Assembly (NCBI GenBank): GCA_963751835.1
Contig: CAVVWD010000011.1
Location: 62,001-126,000 of the forward strand
Direction of reading: 5' to 3'
Origin: JACVRW01 sp963751835
GTDB taxonomy: Bacteria; Actinomycetota; Thermoleophilia; Solirubrobacterales; Thermoleophilaceae
Length of the DNA: 64,000 bases
In this document: one piece after another, positions 18,265 to 25,842 of the stretch
Position numbering within the stretch: the stretch's first letter is position 1
How the letters are laid out: each line of letters opens with the position of its first letter
The notes under the pieces: model-generated
The model's input: only the letters and a program-made list of their open reading frames with translations
Databases searched by the model: none
What the model was told of the DNA's origin: nothing
Translations under genes and position numbers: made by a program

Positions 18265-18332
18265 AGACGCCGACCGCTGCCATGATCGGCGGCGATTATG
18301 AAGCACGCCCCACCGGCGCCGCCCGAGCTGGG
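18265..18332. repeat. 68-bp direct repeat, right copy
   Basis: Identical to 16696-16763. Here it runs into the intact alpha/beta hydrolase gene on the + strand, while on the - strand it carries an orphan copy of the lysA start (MAAVGV) that leads nowhere. Confidence 0.95.
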
Positions 18333-19002
18333 TGCCCACGACGGACTCTCCTACGCGCTCTTTCTCCCCGACGACGAGCCGCGCACGGGCGTCGTCGTGC
18401 TGCACGGGGCGGGCTCCGCCAAGGAGAGCCACTTCGACTTCGCCCGCGGCTGCCGTGACGAGGGGATGGCGGCGCTCGCCTACGACGCGCGCGGCCACGG
18501 GCGCTCCTCGGGCGCTTTCGGGCCCGGCGCGATCGAAGACGTTCTCGCGATGGCAGAGCTGCTGCGCGAGCACGCGCCCACGGTCGCCCTGCGCGGCTCG
18601 AGCCTGGGCGGCTTTCAGGCGATCCACGCGGCCGCGCGCGCCGACCCGCCGCTGTGCGCCGTGGTGGCGATCTGCCCGGTGCCCGAGGACATACTGCTGC
18701 GTGGCCTGCGCTCCGGCGAGCTGCTCCGCTTCGAGTGCGACGTGCCTGCCACCGAGATGTGGCTCGAGTCGACCGACCTCTACGAGTCGGCGAGCCGCCT
18801 CGGCCCTCGGACCGCGCTGCTCCTCCTCCACGCGCACGGCGACGAGCAGATCCCGTACGCGGTCAGCGAGGAGCTGTACGCGCGGGCGGTCGAGCCGAAG
18901 CGCCTGCTGCTCCTGCCGGGTGGCCACCACCGCTCCCTGCAGCACGATCTCGAGCTGCAGGGCGCGTCCCGCCGTTTCATCAGGTCGGCGGCGTCCCCTT
19001 AG
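18298..19002 (+). CDS. Alpha/beta hydrolase (dienelactone hydrolase-like)
   Basis: 234 aa. The catalytic Ser is S102 in the nucleophile elbow GSSLGG, the acid is probably Asp in HAHGDEQIP near 182, and the His is in GGHHRSL near 209. The oxyanion region is VVLHGAGSAKES. There is no signal peptide, so it should act in the cytoplasm; the substrate is unknown. Its first 12 codons lie in the 68-bp duplicated segment. The original arrangement was probably divergent from lysA with only a 14-bp gap. Confidence 0.86.
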   Translation: MKHAPPAPPELGAHDGLSYALFLPDDEPRTGVVVLHGAGSAKESHFDFARGCRDEGMAALAYDARGHGRSSGAFGPGAIEDVLAMAELLREHAPTVALRGSSLGGFQAIHAAARADPPLCAVVAICPVPEDILLRGLRSGELLRFECDVPATEMWLESTDLYESASRLGPRTALLLLHAHGDEQIPYAVSEELYARAVEPKRLLLLPGGHHRSLQHDLELQGASRRFIRSAASP

Positions 19003-19321
19003 GGCAGAACGCCGTCGACGGTCTCGCCGGCGGCGCCGACCACCCCGCCCGCCTGCTGCCCGGCGCTGTCCACGACACCGCCGACGGTGTCGCCGGTACC
19101 GGTGACTGCCTCTCCGCGCCGGGCGACACGCCGCCCACCGCCTGGCCCGCGGCGCCGGTCGCGCCCTGGACCGCGTCACCGCCACGGCCGGTCGCGCCGC
19201 TCACGGTGTTGGCGACATCGGGGGCGGAGACCGGGAGTTGCGGCAGGCCGCCGCCGCCACGGCCGTCCCCTCCACCCCCGCCTGTGGCGCTGGTGTTGGG
19301 AGCCGGGCTCGGCACTGCACC
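19003..19321 (-). pseudogene. Frameshifted remnant of a Gly/Ala/Val-rich repeat protein
   Basis: On the minus strand two frames carry the same kind of low-complexity repeat. The upstream part reads ATGRGGDAVQGATGAAGQAV, and the downstream part, in another frame, reads GDTVGGVVDSAGQQAGG and ends GETVDGVLP before a TAA beside the hydrolase stop. The switch falls near 19111-19122. The frames join smoothly if one or two bases are changed there, so this is either a decayed gene or a sequence error. The N-terminal start is not clear; Gly/Pro-rich sequence continues upstream to about 19490. The rest of the 19003-19536 gap holds nothing else I can support. Confidence 0.35.
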
Positions 19322-19536
19322 GGCGCCACCGTGGGGAGCGTCCCCATCGCCGAGCCCGCCGGCTGCGCCGGCGGGGCCGCGCCGGAGGTCGCCGCGGCGA
19401 CTGCGTGCGGCCGGCTCGGCGCCGCGCCGGTCACGCGCGCGGCCCGCGGCACGCGCGCGCTTCCCGGTGGCGCGCTTCGCCTTGGCGGGCGCCGTTCAGT
19501 AGCGCCAACCCCGCCTCCCGGCACCCGAAATCATCC

Positions 19537-19557
19537 AAGTGAGAATGATTCTCGTTT
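19537..19557 (+). promoter_or_regulatory. Zur/Fur-family operator
   Basis: The core GAGAATGATTCTC (19541-19553) is a perfect palindrome around a central G, close to known Zur and Fur boxes (GATAATGATTATC type). It ends 15 bp before the GTG start of the first transporter gene, so a bound repressor would block the promoter. Zinc control by Zur is the best guess because the genes are of the ZnuBC class. Confidence 0.75.
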
Positions 19558-19568
19558 AGGCTTTCCCG

Positions 19569-20372
19569 GTGCCCTCGCCGCTCGACCTCGCCGAGATCCC
19601 GTTCCTGCGTGACGCCCTCGTCGAGCTGCTGCTGCTGGCCGTCGCGGGAGGGGTCCTGGGGGCGTGGATCGTGCTCCGCCGGCTCGCGTTCTTCTCGCAC
19701 GCCGTCGGCTCGGCCACCTTCCCCGGCCTGGTGGCGGCGGACGCGGCGGGACTGAGCCCCACGCTCGCCGGGGTCGCGGTTGCGCTCGGCTACGCGGGCG
19801 GCGTCGAGCGAAGCGGCCGGGCGGGGCGCGAACCGGGCGAGGCGACGGCGCTGCTACTCGTGGCGGCGCTGGCCGGCGGCGTCGTCCTCGCCAGCGACGT
19901 GTTCGAGTCCGGCGCCGAGGTCGACCGGCTGCTCTTCGGCACCCTGCTCGGCCTCGATGCAGCCGACATTGCGCTCTCCGCGACCGCCGCCGTACTCGCC
20001 ACGCTGGCGACGCTTGCGCTGGGACGCACGTGGTCAGCCGTCGCCTTCGATCCCGACGCGGCCCGGACACTCGGTCTGCCCGCCGGGCTCGCCGACTTCC
20101 TGCTGCTGGCGCTCGTAGCGGTGGCTGTGGTGGCCGCGATCCCCGCGGTCGGCGCCCTGCTCGTGACGGCCATCTACGTGCTGCCCGCCGCTGCCGCACG
20201 GCTCGTGTCGCGGAACGTGCCGGGCCTTATCGCGTGCGCGCTCGCGCTGGCCGTCGCCGAGGGGGTGCTCGGCCTCTATCTCGCCTACTGGCTCGACCTG
20301 CCGCCCGGCCCGCCGGTCGCGCTCCTCGGCGCGGCCGTGTACCTCGTCTTATCCCTGGTGACCGCCCGATGA
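19569..20372 (+). CDS. Metal ABC transporter permease 1 (ZnuB/MntB family)
   Basis: 267 aa, mostly hydrophobic with about 7-8 membrane helices; typical ABC-3 family phrases are LGAWIVLRRLAFFSHAVGSATFPG near the N-terminus and the late block AIPAVGALLVTAIYVLPAAAARL. It forms the membrane channel for Zn2+ or Mn2+ uptake. GTG at 19569 follows the operator so closely that the mRNA is probably leaderless. Its stop overlaps the ATPase start (ATGA). A substrate-binding lipoprotein gene is not present here. Confidence 0.88.
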   Translation: MPSPLDLAEIPFLRDALVELLLLAVAGGVLGAWIVLRRLAFFSHAVGSATFPGLVAADAAGLSPTLAGVAVALGYAGGVERSGRAGREPGEATALLLVAALAGGVVLASDVFESGAEVDRLLFGTLLGLDAADIALSATAAVLATLATLALGRTWSAVAFDPDAARTLGLPAGLADFLLLALVAVAVVAAIPAVGALLVTAIYVLPAAAARLVSRNVPGLIACALALAVAEGVLGLYLAYWLDLPPGPPVALLGAAVYLVLSLVTAR

Positions 20373-21151
20373 CCACGGTCAGGGTTGAGCGCCTCAGCGC
20401 GGGCTACGGCGGCGCGCCGGTCCTGCGCGACGTGAGCTTCGAGGCCGGGCCAGGCCAGGCCGTCTGCGTGCTCGGGCCCAACGGCGGCGGCAAGACAACC
20501 CTCTTTCGCGTGCTCATCGGCGAGCTCGAGGCAACCACGGGAACCATCACGCGGAGCGGCCGGCCAGCCTACGTCGCGCAGACCGAGCGCACCCGTCTCG
20601 ACTTCCCCGTGTCCGCGCTCGACGTGGCCCTCATGGGCACGCTGGCGCGCGGGCGCTGGTGGCTGCCGCCCGGCCGCGCCGACCGTGAGGCAGCGGCCGT
20701 GGCTCTCGAGCGCGTCGGCCTCGCCGACCACGCCGCTACTCCCTTCGGCGAACTGTCGGGAGGCCAGCGCCAACGGGCGTTGCTCGCGCGGGCCCTCGTG
20801 CAGGACGCGCGGCTGCTGCTGCTCGACGAGCCCCTGTCGGGTGTCGACCCCGCCAGCGCGACCCTGATCGCCGCTGTGTTCGAGGAGCTGCGCGAGGCGG
20901 GCCGCACGCTGCTCGTGGCGAGCCACGACGTGGAGAGCGCGCGCGGCTTTGACCTGGTCCTTTGCCTGCACGGGCGCCAGATTGCGTTCGGCCCTCCCGG
21001 CAAGGTGCTCGACCGCCGCACGCTCGAGGCCACCTACGGCCACGAGATGATCGTTCTCGAGGACGGCGGGCCGCTCCGCGCCGTGACTGTCCAGCACCAT
21101 GAGCACGCCCATGCCGATGAGGAGAGCGGTCCGGGCGCGGGGGCGTCCTGA
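20369..21151 (+). CDS. Metal ABC transporter ATPase (ZnuC family)
   Basis: 260 aa. Walker A GPNGGGKTT at 36-44, signature LSGGQRQRALLARAL near 128, Walker B LLLLDEPLSGVD just after, and the switch His in VASHDVESA. The ATG at 20369 overlaps the permease stop. The C-terminal tail is His-rich (HHEHAHADEE), which fits zinc binding. It sits between two different permease genes, so the transporter probably uses a heterodimeric membrane channel. Confidence 0.93.
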   Translation: MTTVRVERLSAGYGGAPVLRDVSFEAGPGQAVCVLGPNGGGKTTLFRVLIGELEATTGTITRSGRPAYVAQTERTRLDFPVSALDVALMGTLARGRWWLPPGRADREAAAVALERVGLADHAATPFGELSGGQRQRALLARALVQDARLLLLDEPLSGVDPASATLIAAVFEELREAGRTLLVASHDVESARGFDLVLCLHGRQIAFGPPGKVLDRRTLEATYGHEMIVLEDGGPLRAVTVQHHEHAHADEESGPGAGAS

Positions 21152-21153
21152 CC

Positions 21154-22032
21154 GTGGAGGTGCTCGACTTCCTCCTCGAGCCGCTCCGCTCCGGCATCGG
21201 CCGCCGTGCCGTCCTCGAGATCGCGCTGCTTGGGGCGTTCTGCGGCGCGCTCGGCTTCTGGGTCGTTACCGAGCGGCTCGCCTACGGGGCGGAGTCCCTG
21301 GCACACGGCCTGCTCCCGGGCCTCGTGCTCGCCGCCATCGCGGGCGCGCCCCTTTTGCTCGGCGCCCTGGGCGGAGCGCTCACAGCGGCGGCGCTGCTCG
21401 CGCTGGCCGTCCGCGACGAGCGCATCGGCCCCGACGGCGGCACGGCTGTCGCCGTGACCGGCCTGGTGGGACTCGGCGCCTTGCTCGCGTTCGTGCCCGA
21501 CTCACCCCAGCGGCTCGAGGAGCTCCTGTTCGGCGACCCGCTCGGGGTGACCGACGGTGACCTGGCGGCGGCCGCGGCGCTCCTCGGCCTCGGCGGCGTG
21601 GCGCTCGCCGCACTGCACCGGCCGCTGACGGCGGTGGCGTTCGACAGCGCGGGCGCAGCGTCGGCCGGGCTGCGGCCCGCCGCGGTGCGGCTGGCGCTGC
21701 TCGCCCTGCTGGCGCTCGCGATCGCGGTGGCCGTCCAGGGCCTCGGCGCGCTGCTCGTGCTGGCGGTGATCGTGGCGCCGCCGGTGGCGGTGCGCCGGCA
21801 CGTGCGGACGCCCGGCCGGGCCATGGTCGCCGGCGCGGCGGTGGCGGTGCTCGCCGGCGCGATCGGCATCGAGGTCTCCTTCCACGCGGGCAGCGCAGCC
21901 GGGGCGTCGGTCGCGCTCGCGCTGTGCGCGGCAGCTGCGCTGGGCGCCGCCGCCCCTACGCGGTCACGACACGCGGGGCGGCCCGGCGCACCGTCACGAT
22001 CGCCGCTCCGAGCGCCAGCAACACGAGGCTGA
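21154..22032 (+). CDS. Metal ABC transporter permease 2 (ABC-3 family)
   Basis: 292 aa, polytopic, with the ABC-3 phrases FWVVTERLAYGAESLAHGL and LGALLVLAVIVAPPVAVRRHV. Starts with GTG 2 bp after the ATPase stop. The polar tail after about residue 268 (PTRSRHAGRPGAPSRSPLR) is coded antisense to the end of lgt: the two convergent genes overlap by 77 bp. The tail probably has no function and may reflect loss of an earlier stop. Confidence 0.86.
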   Translation: MEVLDFLLEPLRSGIGRRAVLEIALLGAFCGALGFWVVTERLAYGAESLAHGLLPGLVLAAIAGAPLLLGALGGALTAAALLALAVRDERIGPDGGTAVAVTGLVGLGALLAFVPDSPQRLEELLFGDPLGVTDGDLAAAAALLGLGGVALAALHRPLTAVAFDSAGAASAGLRPAAVRLALLALLALAIAVAVQGLGALLVLAVIVAPPVAVRRHVRTPGRAMVAGAAVAVLAGAIGIEVSFHAGSAAGASVALALCAAAALGAAAPTRSRHAGRPGAPSRSPLRAPATRG

Positions 22033-22708
22033 TCAGCTGCGGCTCGGTCAGTCCCGCGACCACCGGGTCATTGCGCCGGATGAACTCGACAAGGAAGCGC
22101 TCCCCGCCCGCGAGGATCAGGTAGAGCCCAAACAGGACGCCCGGCGCGAAGCGGTCGCGCAGGTGCCAGAGGACCAGCGCGCCGATCCCAATGGTCACGG
22201 TCTCGTAGATCGGCGTCGGGTGCACCTCCTCGGTCGTCGGCACGGTGCCGTCGGGATAGGCCATCGCCCAGGGCAGGTCGGACTCGATTCCGTAGTCGCC
22301 GTCCCCGGAGAGCTGACAGCCCACCCTGCCCACCGCGTAGCCGATCGCGATCGGTACCGCGGCCCCGTCGACCATCTGCCAGGTCAGCCAGCGTCGCCAG
22401 CGCGCCCACAGGATCACTCCGAGCGCGCCGCCCACCAGGCCGCCGAAAAAGACGAGCCCCGAGCCGGAGAAGATGTTGCCGAACAGGTCGTCGGAGACGT
22501 CGTCCCAGTTCTGGATCAGATAGTTGACGCGGGCGCCCACGAGGCCTCCCACCAGCGCCGCGAAGACCATCTCGTACGCCCAATCCGTCGGCTTCCCGAG
22601 CTCGCGCAGGCGTCGGGTCATGATCAGCCCGGAGGCGAGGAACGCGAGCGCGAAACAGATCCCGAACGTCTGCAGGTCGAGGGGGCCGATGTGGATCTCG
22701 GGCAGCAC
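21956..22708 (-). CDS. lgt: Prolipoprotein diacylglyceryl transferase
   Basis: 250 aa. Transfers diacylglycerol to the lipobox cysteine of prelipoproteins at the membrane. Family signatures are GRVGCQLSGDGDYG (with the essential Arg) and HPTPIYE, plus several membrane helices. Length is on the short side of normal. It is convergent with the metal permease (77-bp overlap) and divergent from the subtilase. Several lipoproteins elsewhere in the window carry lipoboxes that would be its substrates. Confidence 0.95.
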   Translation of the reverse strand: MLPEIHIGPLDLQTFGICFALAFLASGLIMTRRLRELGKPTDWAYEMVFAALVGGLVGARVNYLIQNWDDVSDDLFGNIFSGSGLVFFGGLVGGALGVILWARWRRWLTWQMVDGAAVPIAIGYAVGRVGCQLSGDGDYGIESDLPWAMAYPDGTVPTTEEVHPTPIYETVTIGIGALVLWHLRDRFAPGVLFGLYLILAGGERFLVEFIRRNDPVVAGLTEPQLISLVLLALGAAIVTVRRAAPRVVTA

Positions 22709-22753
22709 CAGAGCCGCAGGCTAGCGAGGCGCACCTCCCCTACCATCCACCAA

Positions 22754-24469
22754 GTGCGGAGAGCGCTGCTCGCGATCCTCCTCAGTGCGGCGCCGCTGTC
22801 AGCAGTGCCCGCGCACGCCTCGACGTCCCTGGTGGAGCGGTCCGCGCTGCGCGAGCTCCTGAGCCGGCAGCCGCGTGCGTCGAACGACGGGGTGCTGCCC
22901 CTGCCGCTGCCGGAGTCGCCGCGCGCCCGCTCGGCCGCGGGGCCCGGCGAGCTGGCAATCCTTGCCCGCAACGCCGGCCCGGTGCGCGTGCTCGTGGGCG
23001 CCCGCACGCACGCCGACGTGCCGGGCCTGGCGGCCAGACTGCGCCGCCTGGGTGCCCGGGCCGAGGCCGTCGGGACGATCGGAGTGCTGGCGGCGTCGGC
23101 CCCGTCGGGTGCGGCGCTCGTAGCGGCGCTGCGCGACGACCCGCGCGTCGCATACGTGGAGCGCGATCGCACGCTGCGGGTCGCGGCCGACCCGTTCGAC
23201 ACCGTGGATCCCGCCACCGGGATCAAGTTCACGTGGTTCTACGACGAGGTGCGGGCGGCGGAAACGCTCGCCGCCGCGGGCGGCGGCTCGACCCGCTCGG
23301 TCGCCGTGATCGACACCGGTATCGACATCTCCCACCCCGAGTTCGGCGGTGCGGCCCGCATCGGGCGCACCTTCGACACCGCCTCGCGGGGCGCCGACGT
23401 GAGCGACGCCGTTGGCCACGGGACCTTCGTCAGCGGGCTGGTGGCGGCCATCGACGGCAACGGCATCGGCGGCAAGGGCGTGGCCGGCAACACGAAAGTG
23501 ATCGCCGTGCGCGGGTCCCGGGACGGGACCTTCACGATCACAGACCTCGTCCGCGGCATCGACTTCTCGGTCAGGGCGGGCGCGGACATCCTGAACATGA
23601 GCCTCGCCGGGCAGTGCTTCTCGCGCAGCCAGGTGCGGGCCCTCGACGCGGCGTTCTACAACGACGTGCTGCCCGTTGCGGCGTCGGGGAACAACGGGCT
23701 GGCCGGCAACCCCCTCGAGTGTCCTGCGGCGGCTGTCGGAGGCCGGAGGGGCAGGGCCGGCATTGGCCTGTCGGTGGCGGCAACCAAACCGGGCGGCGGC
23801 GTTGCGGCGTTCTCCAACCACAACCAGTTCGTGAGCATCGCGGCGCCCGGGGCAGGGCCGAGCGGCTGCGAGTTCGGCGTCCTCTCGACCCTGCCCGCCC
23901 ACGGCCAGACCGCGTGGGACCATCAGCTCTCCTGCTCGCGCGTGTTCCCCCTTCCCGAGGGCCGCTATGCGTACGCGGAGGGCACGAGCTTCTCCGCCCC
24001 GATCGTCTCCGGCATAGCCGCGCTGGTATGGCAGGTGGAGCGCCGTCTCGCCTCCGAGCAGGTGGCCGACGTGATGACCCGCTCGGCGCGACAGACGATC
24101 GGCAGCGGCTGGAACGAGTTCACCGGGGCCGGGATCCTGGACGGTGCGGCTGCTGCCGCACTGGCGCGGACCTACGACCTGACCGCGCCGGTCGCACGTG
24201 GCAGCGCACGGCGCTCCGGCCAGACGGTCGCCGTGCGGCTCCGCAGCTCCAAGGACCGAACCGAACCCGGCCGCGAGCTGTCGGGCGGGGTCACGTACAG
24301 CCTGCTGGTGTCGCGCGGCGGGGACATCGACCCGATCGCGCAGCGTCGCAAGAGGCCGGTCTCGGCCACCGTGCGCCTCCGGGGCCGCAAGCCGAACGTC
24401 GTCGTCGCGACCGCCTGCGACCGGAACGGCAACTGCGGCCTCAGGCGGCTGGGGCGTTACCGGCCTTAG
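22754..24469 (+). CDS. Secreted subtilisin-like serine protease (S8)
   Basis: 571 aa. The GTG at 22754 gives a signal peptide (ALLAILLSAAPLSAVPAHAS). A propeptide-like region follows (about 75-150, ending RDDPRVAYVERDRTL, the I9 inhibitor pattern). The catalytic triad is Asp in VAVIDTGIDISHPE (about 187), His in GHGTFVSGL (about 222) and Ser in EGTSFSAPIVSG (about 413), with the oxyanion Asn in ASGNNG. The C-terminal ~75 residues are a basic domain with a Cys pair (ACDRNGNC). It should act outside the cell. Confidence 0.93.
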   Translation: MRRALLAILLSAAPLSAVPAHASTSLVERSALRELLSRQPRASNDGVLPLPLPESPRARSAAGPGELAILARNAGPVRVLVGARTHADVPGLAARLRRLGARAEAVGTIGVLAASAPSGAALVAALRDDPRVAYVERDRTLRVAADPFDTVDPATGIKFTWFYDEVRAAETLAAAGGGSTRSVAVIDTGIDISHPEFGGAARIGRTFDTASRGADVSDAVGHGTFVSGLVAAIDGNGIGGKGVAGNTKVIAVRGSRDGTFTITDLVRGIDFSVRAGADILNMSLAGQCFSRSQVRALDAAFYNDVLPVAASGNNGLAGNPLECPAAAVGGRRGRAGIGLSVAATKPGGGVAAFSNHNQFVSIAAPGAGPSGCEFGVLSTLPAHGQTAWDHQLSCSRVFPLPEGRYAYAEGTSFSAPIVSGIAALVWQVERRLASEQVADVMTRSARQTIGSGWNEFTGAGILDGAAAAALARTYDLTAPVARGSARRSGQTVAVRLRSSKDRTEPGRELSGGVTYSLLVSRGGDIDPIAQRRKRPVSATVRLRGRKPNVVVATACDRNGNCGLRRLGRYRP

Positions 24470-24595
24470 GTTTTGGGTGCGCTCCGTGCGGGGCGTGCTG
24501 TGGGGTCCGGTCTGCGGCCGACGACGGCTGGTAGCGGAGGCGGTCGCGATCACCGCGGCGATCGGGAGCCCGAGCCCGAAAATCCCACCACAGTG

Positions 24596-24628
24596 CCGAC
24601 TTGGTGTCGTCACGCGACACCAAGTCGG
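24596..24628. terminator. Perfect 14-bp hairpin, shared terminator-like element (copy 1)
   Basis: Arms CCGACTTGGTGTCG and CGACACCAAGTCGG enclose a 5-nt loop TCACG. It sits in the 187-bp convergent gap, 29 bp past the yibE/F stop and 127 bp past the subtilase stop. There is no U-tract, so it would be an I-shaped actinobacterial terminator acting in both directions. A near-copy lies at 57375-57407. The rest of this gap shows nothing else. Confidence 0.7.
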
Positions 24629-24656
24629 GAATGTAAGCGCGAATCGCCGGCCGCCG

Positions 24657-25817
24657 TCAGTGCGCGTGGGCGGGCGCGTCCGCGCCCAGCCCCTCCGGGT
24701 CCTCGTCCAGCGCCAGCCACGCGGCCAGCCCGGTCGTGATCGGCACCGCACAGATCAGCCCGATCGAGCCGACCAGGGTCGCCACGATCTCCTTCGCGAC
24801 GATCTCAAAGTTCGCGACCTCGGACACGCTGAGGTCGGCTGCGCTGAAGAGCAGGAGCGCGGGCAGCCCGGCGCCCACGTAGGCGAGCACCAGCGTGTTG
24901 ACCGTGGCGCTCACGTGATCGCGCCCCACGTGCAGCGCGCGCCCGAACAGCTCGCGGAAGCCGAGCGCCGGGTTGGCGCGCCTGAGCGCGAGGACCGTCG
25001 ACGCCTGGCTGATCGTCACGTCGTCGAGCACGCCGAGCGCCCCGATCACGATCCCGGCGAGCAGGAGCCCCTGTAGCGACAGGTCAGCCTGACCGAGTTG
25101 CAGGAAGATCGCTTCCTCGCTCGACAGGCCGGTCAGGTGCGTGAGCTCGGTGAACAGGACCGCGAGTCCGGCCGTCAGCAGCAGGCTCACGGCCGTCCCG
25201 AGCAGAGCGGCAAGGCTCTTCGGTCCGCTCCCGTGCGCCAGGGGGATCGTCACGAGCGCGATGGCGAGCGACCCCGTCACCGCAACCGCGAGCGGGGAGT
25301 TTCCGTCCAGGATCGAGGGGACGACGAAGACCACGACGAGCGCCAGGCTCGCCGCGAGGCCGAGCAGCGACAGCGCGCCCCGCAGCCGGCCCAGCAGCAG
25401 CACCGCGGCCACGAACAGCGCGGCGAGCCAGAGCATCGGGCCGCGGCGCTCGAAGTCGACGAAGCTGTAACCAGTCCCCGTCACCGGCTCCGCGCCGGGC
25501 GGCGGCTCGGGCGTCTTCGTCACGCGCACCTCGTCGCCCGGGTCGACGTCGGGGTCGAACCCCTGGCCCCCGAGCTGCAGCTGCACCAGCTTGCCCGATT
25601 CGGGGCCGCTCTCGAGCCTTACGAAGACCTGCCTGCAGTTCTGGCCGATGAGCCCGGGACAGACCGTCTCCTCGACCCGTTCGACGGTGCCTCGCTCGCT
25701 GTCGACAAGGACCCCCTCCGCGATCCCGGACTCGACCTCGCCCGGCCAGAGGACGACGAGGCCGGCGAGGGTCGCCAAGGCGAGCGCGGCCACGACGACG
25801 CTGAAGACACGCGTCAC
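24657..25817 (-). CDS. YibE/F-like multipass membrane protein
   Basis: 386 aa. An N-terminal anchor, an outer beta-rich domain (about 30-125, with ETVCPGLIGQNCRQVFV), then about 7-8 membrane helices with the YibE/F phrases GALGVLDDVTISQASTV and GRDHVSATVNTLVLAYVGA. The family is of unknown function, common in Gram-positive bacteria and sometimes linked to export. It ends in HAH and lies 25 bp from the M23 peptidase stop, same strand, so it may be read through from that gene. Confidence 0.88.
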   Translation of the reverse strand: MTRVFSVVVAALALATLAGLVVLWPGEVESGIAEGVLVDSERGTVERVEETVCPGLIGQNCRQVFVRLESGPESGKLVQLQLGGQGFDPDVDPGDEVRVTKTPEPPPGAEPVTGTGYSFVDFERRGPMLWLAALFVAAVLLLGRLRGALSLLGLAASLALVVVFVVPSILDGNSPLAVAVTGSLAIALVTIPLAHGSGPKSLAALLGTAVSLLLTAGLAVLFTELTHLTGLSSEEAIFLQLGQADLSLQGLLLAGIVIGALGVLDDVTISQASTVLALRRANPALGFRELFGRALHVGRDHVSATVNTLVLAYVGAGLPALLLFSAADLSVSEVANFEIVAKEIVATLVGSIGLICAVPITTGLAAWLALDEDPEGLGADAPAHAH

Positions 25818-25842
25818 GCGCCAAGTACAGCGCGGCGGTCGG

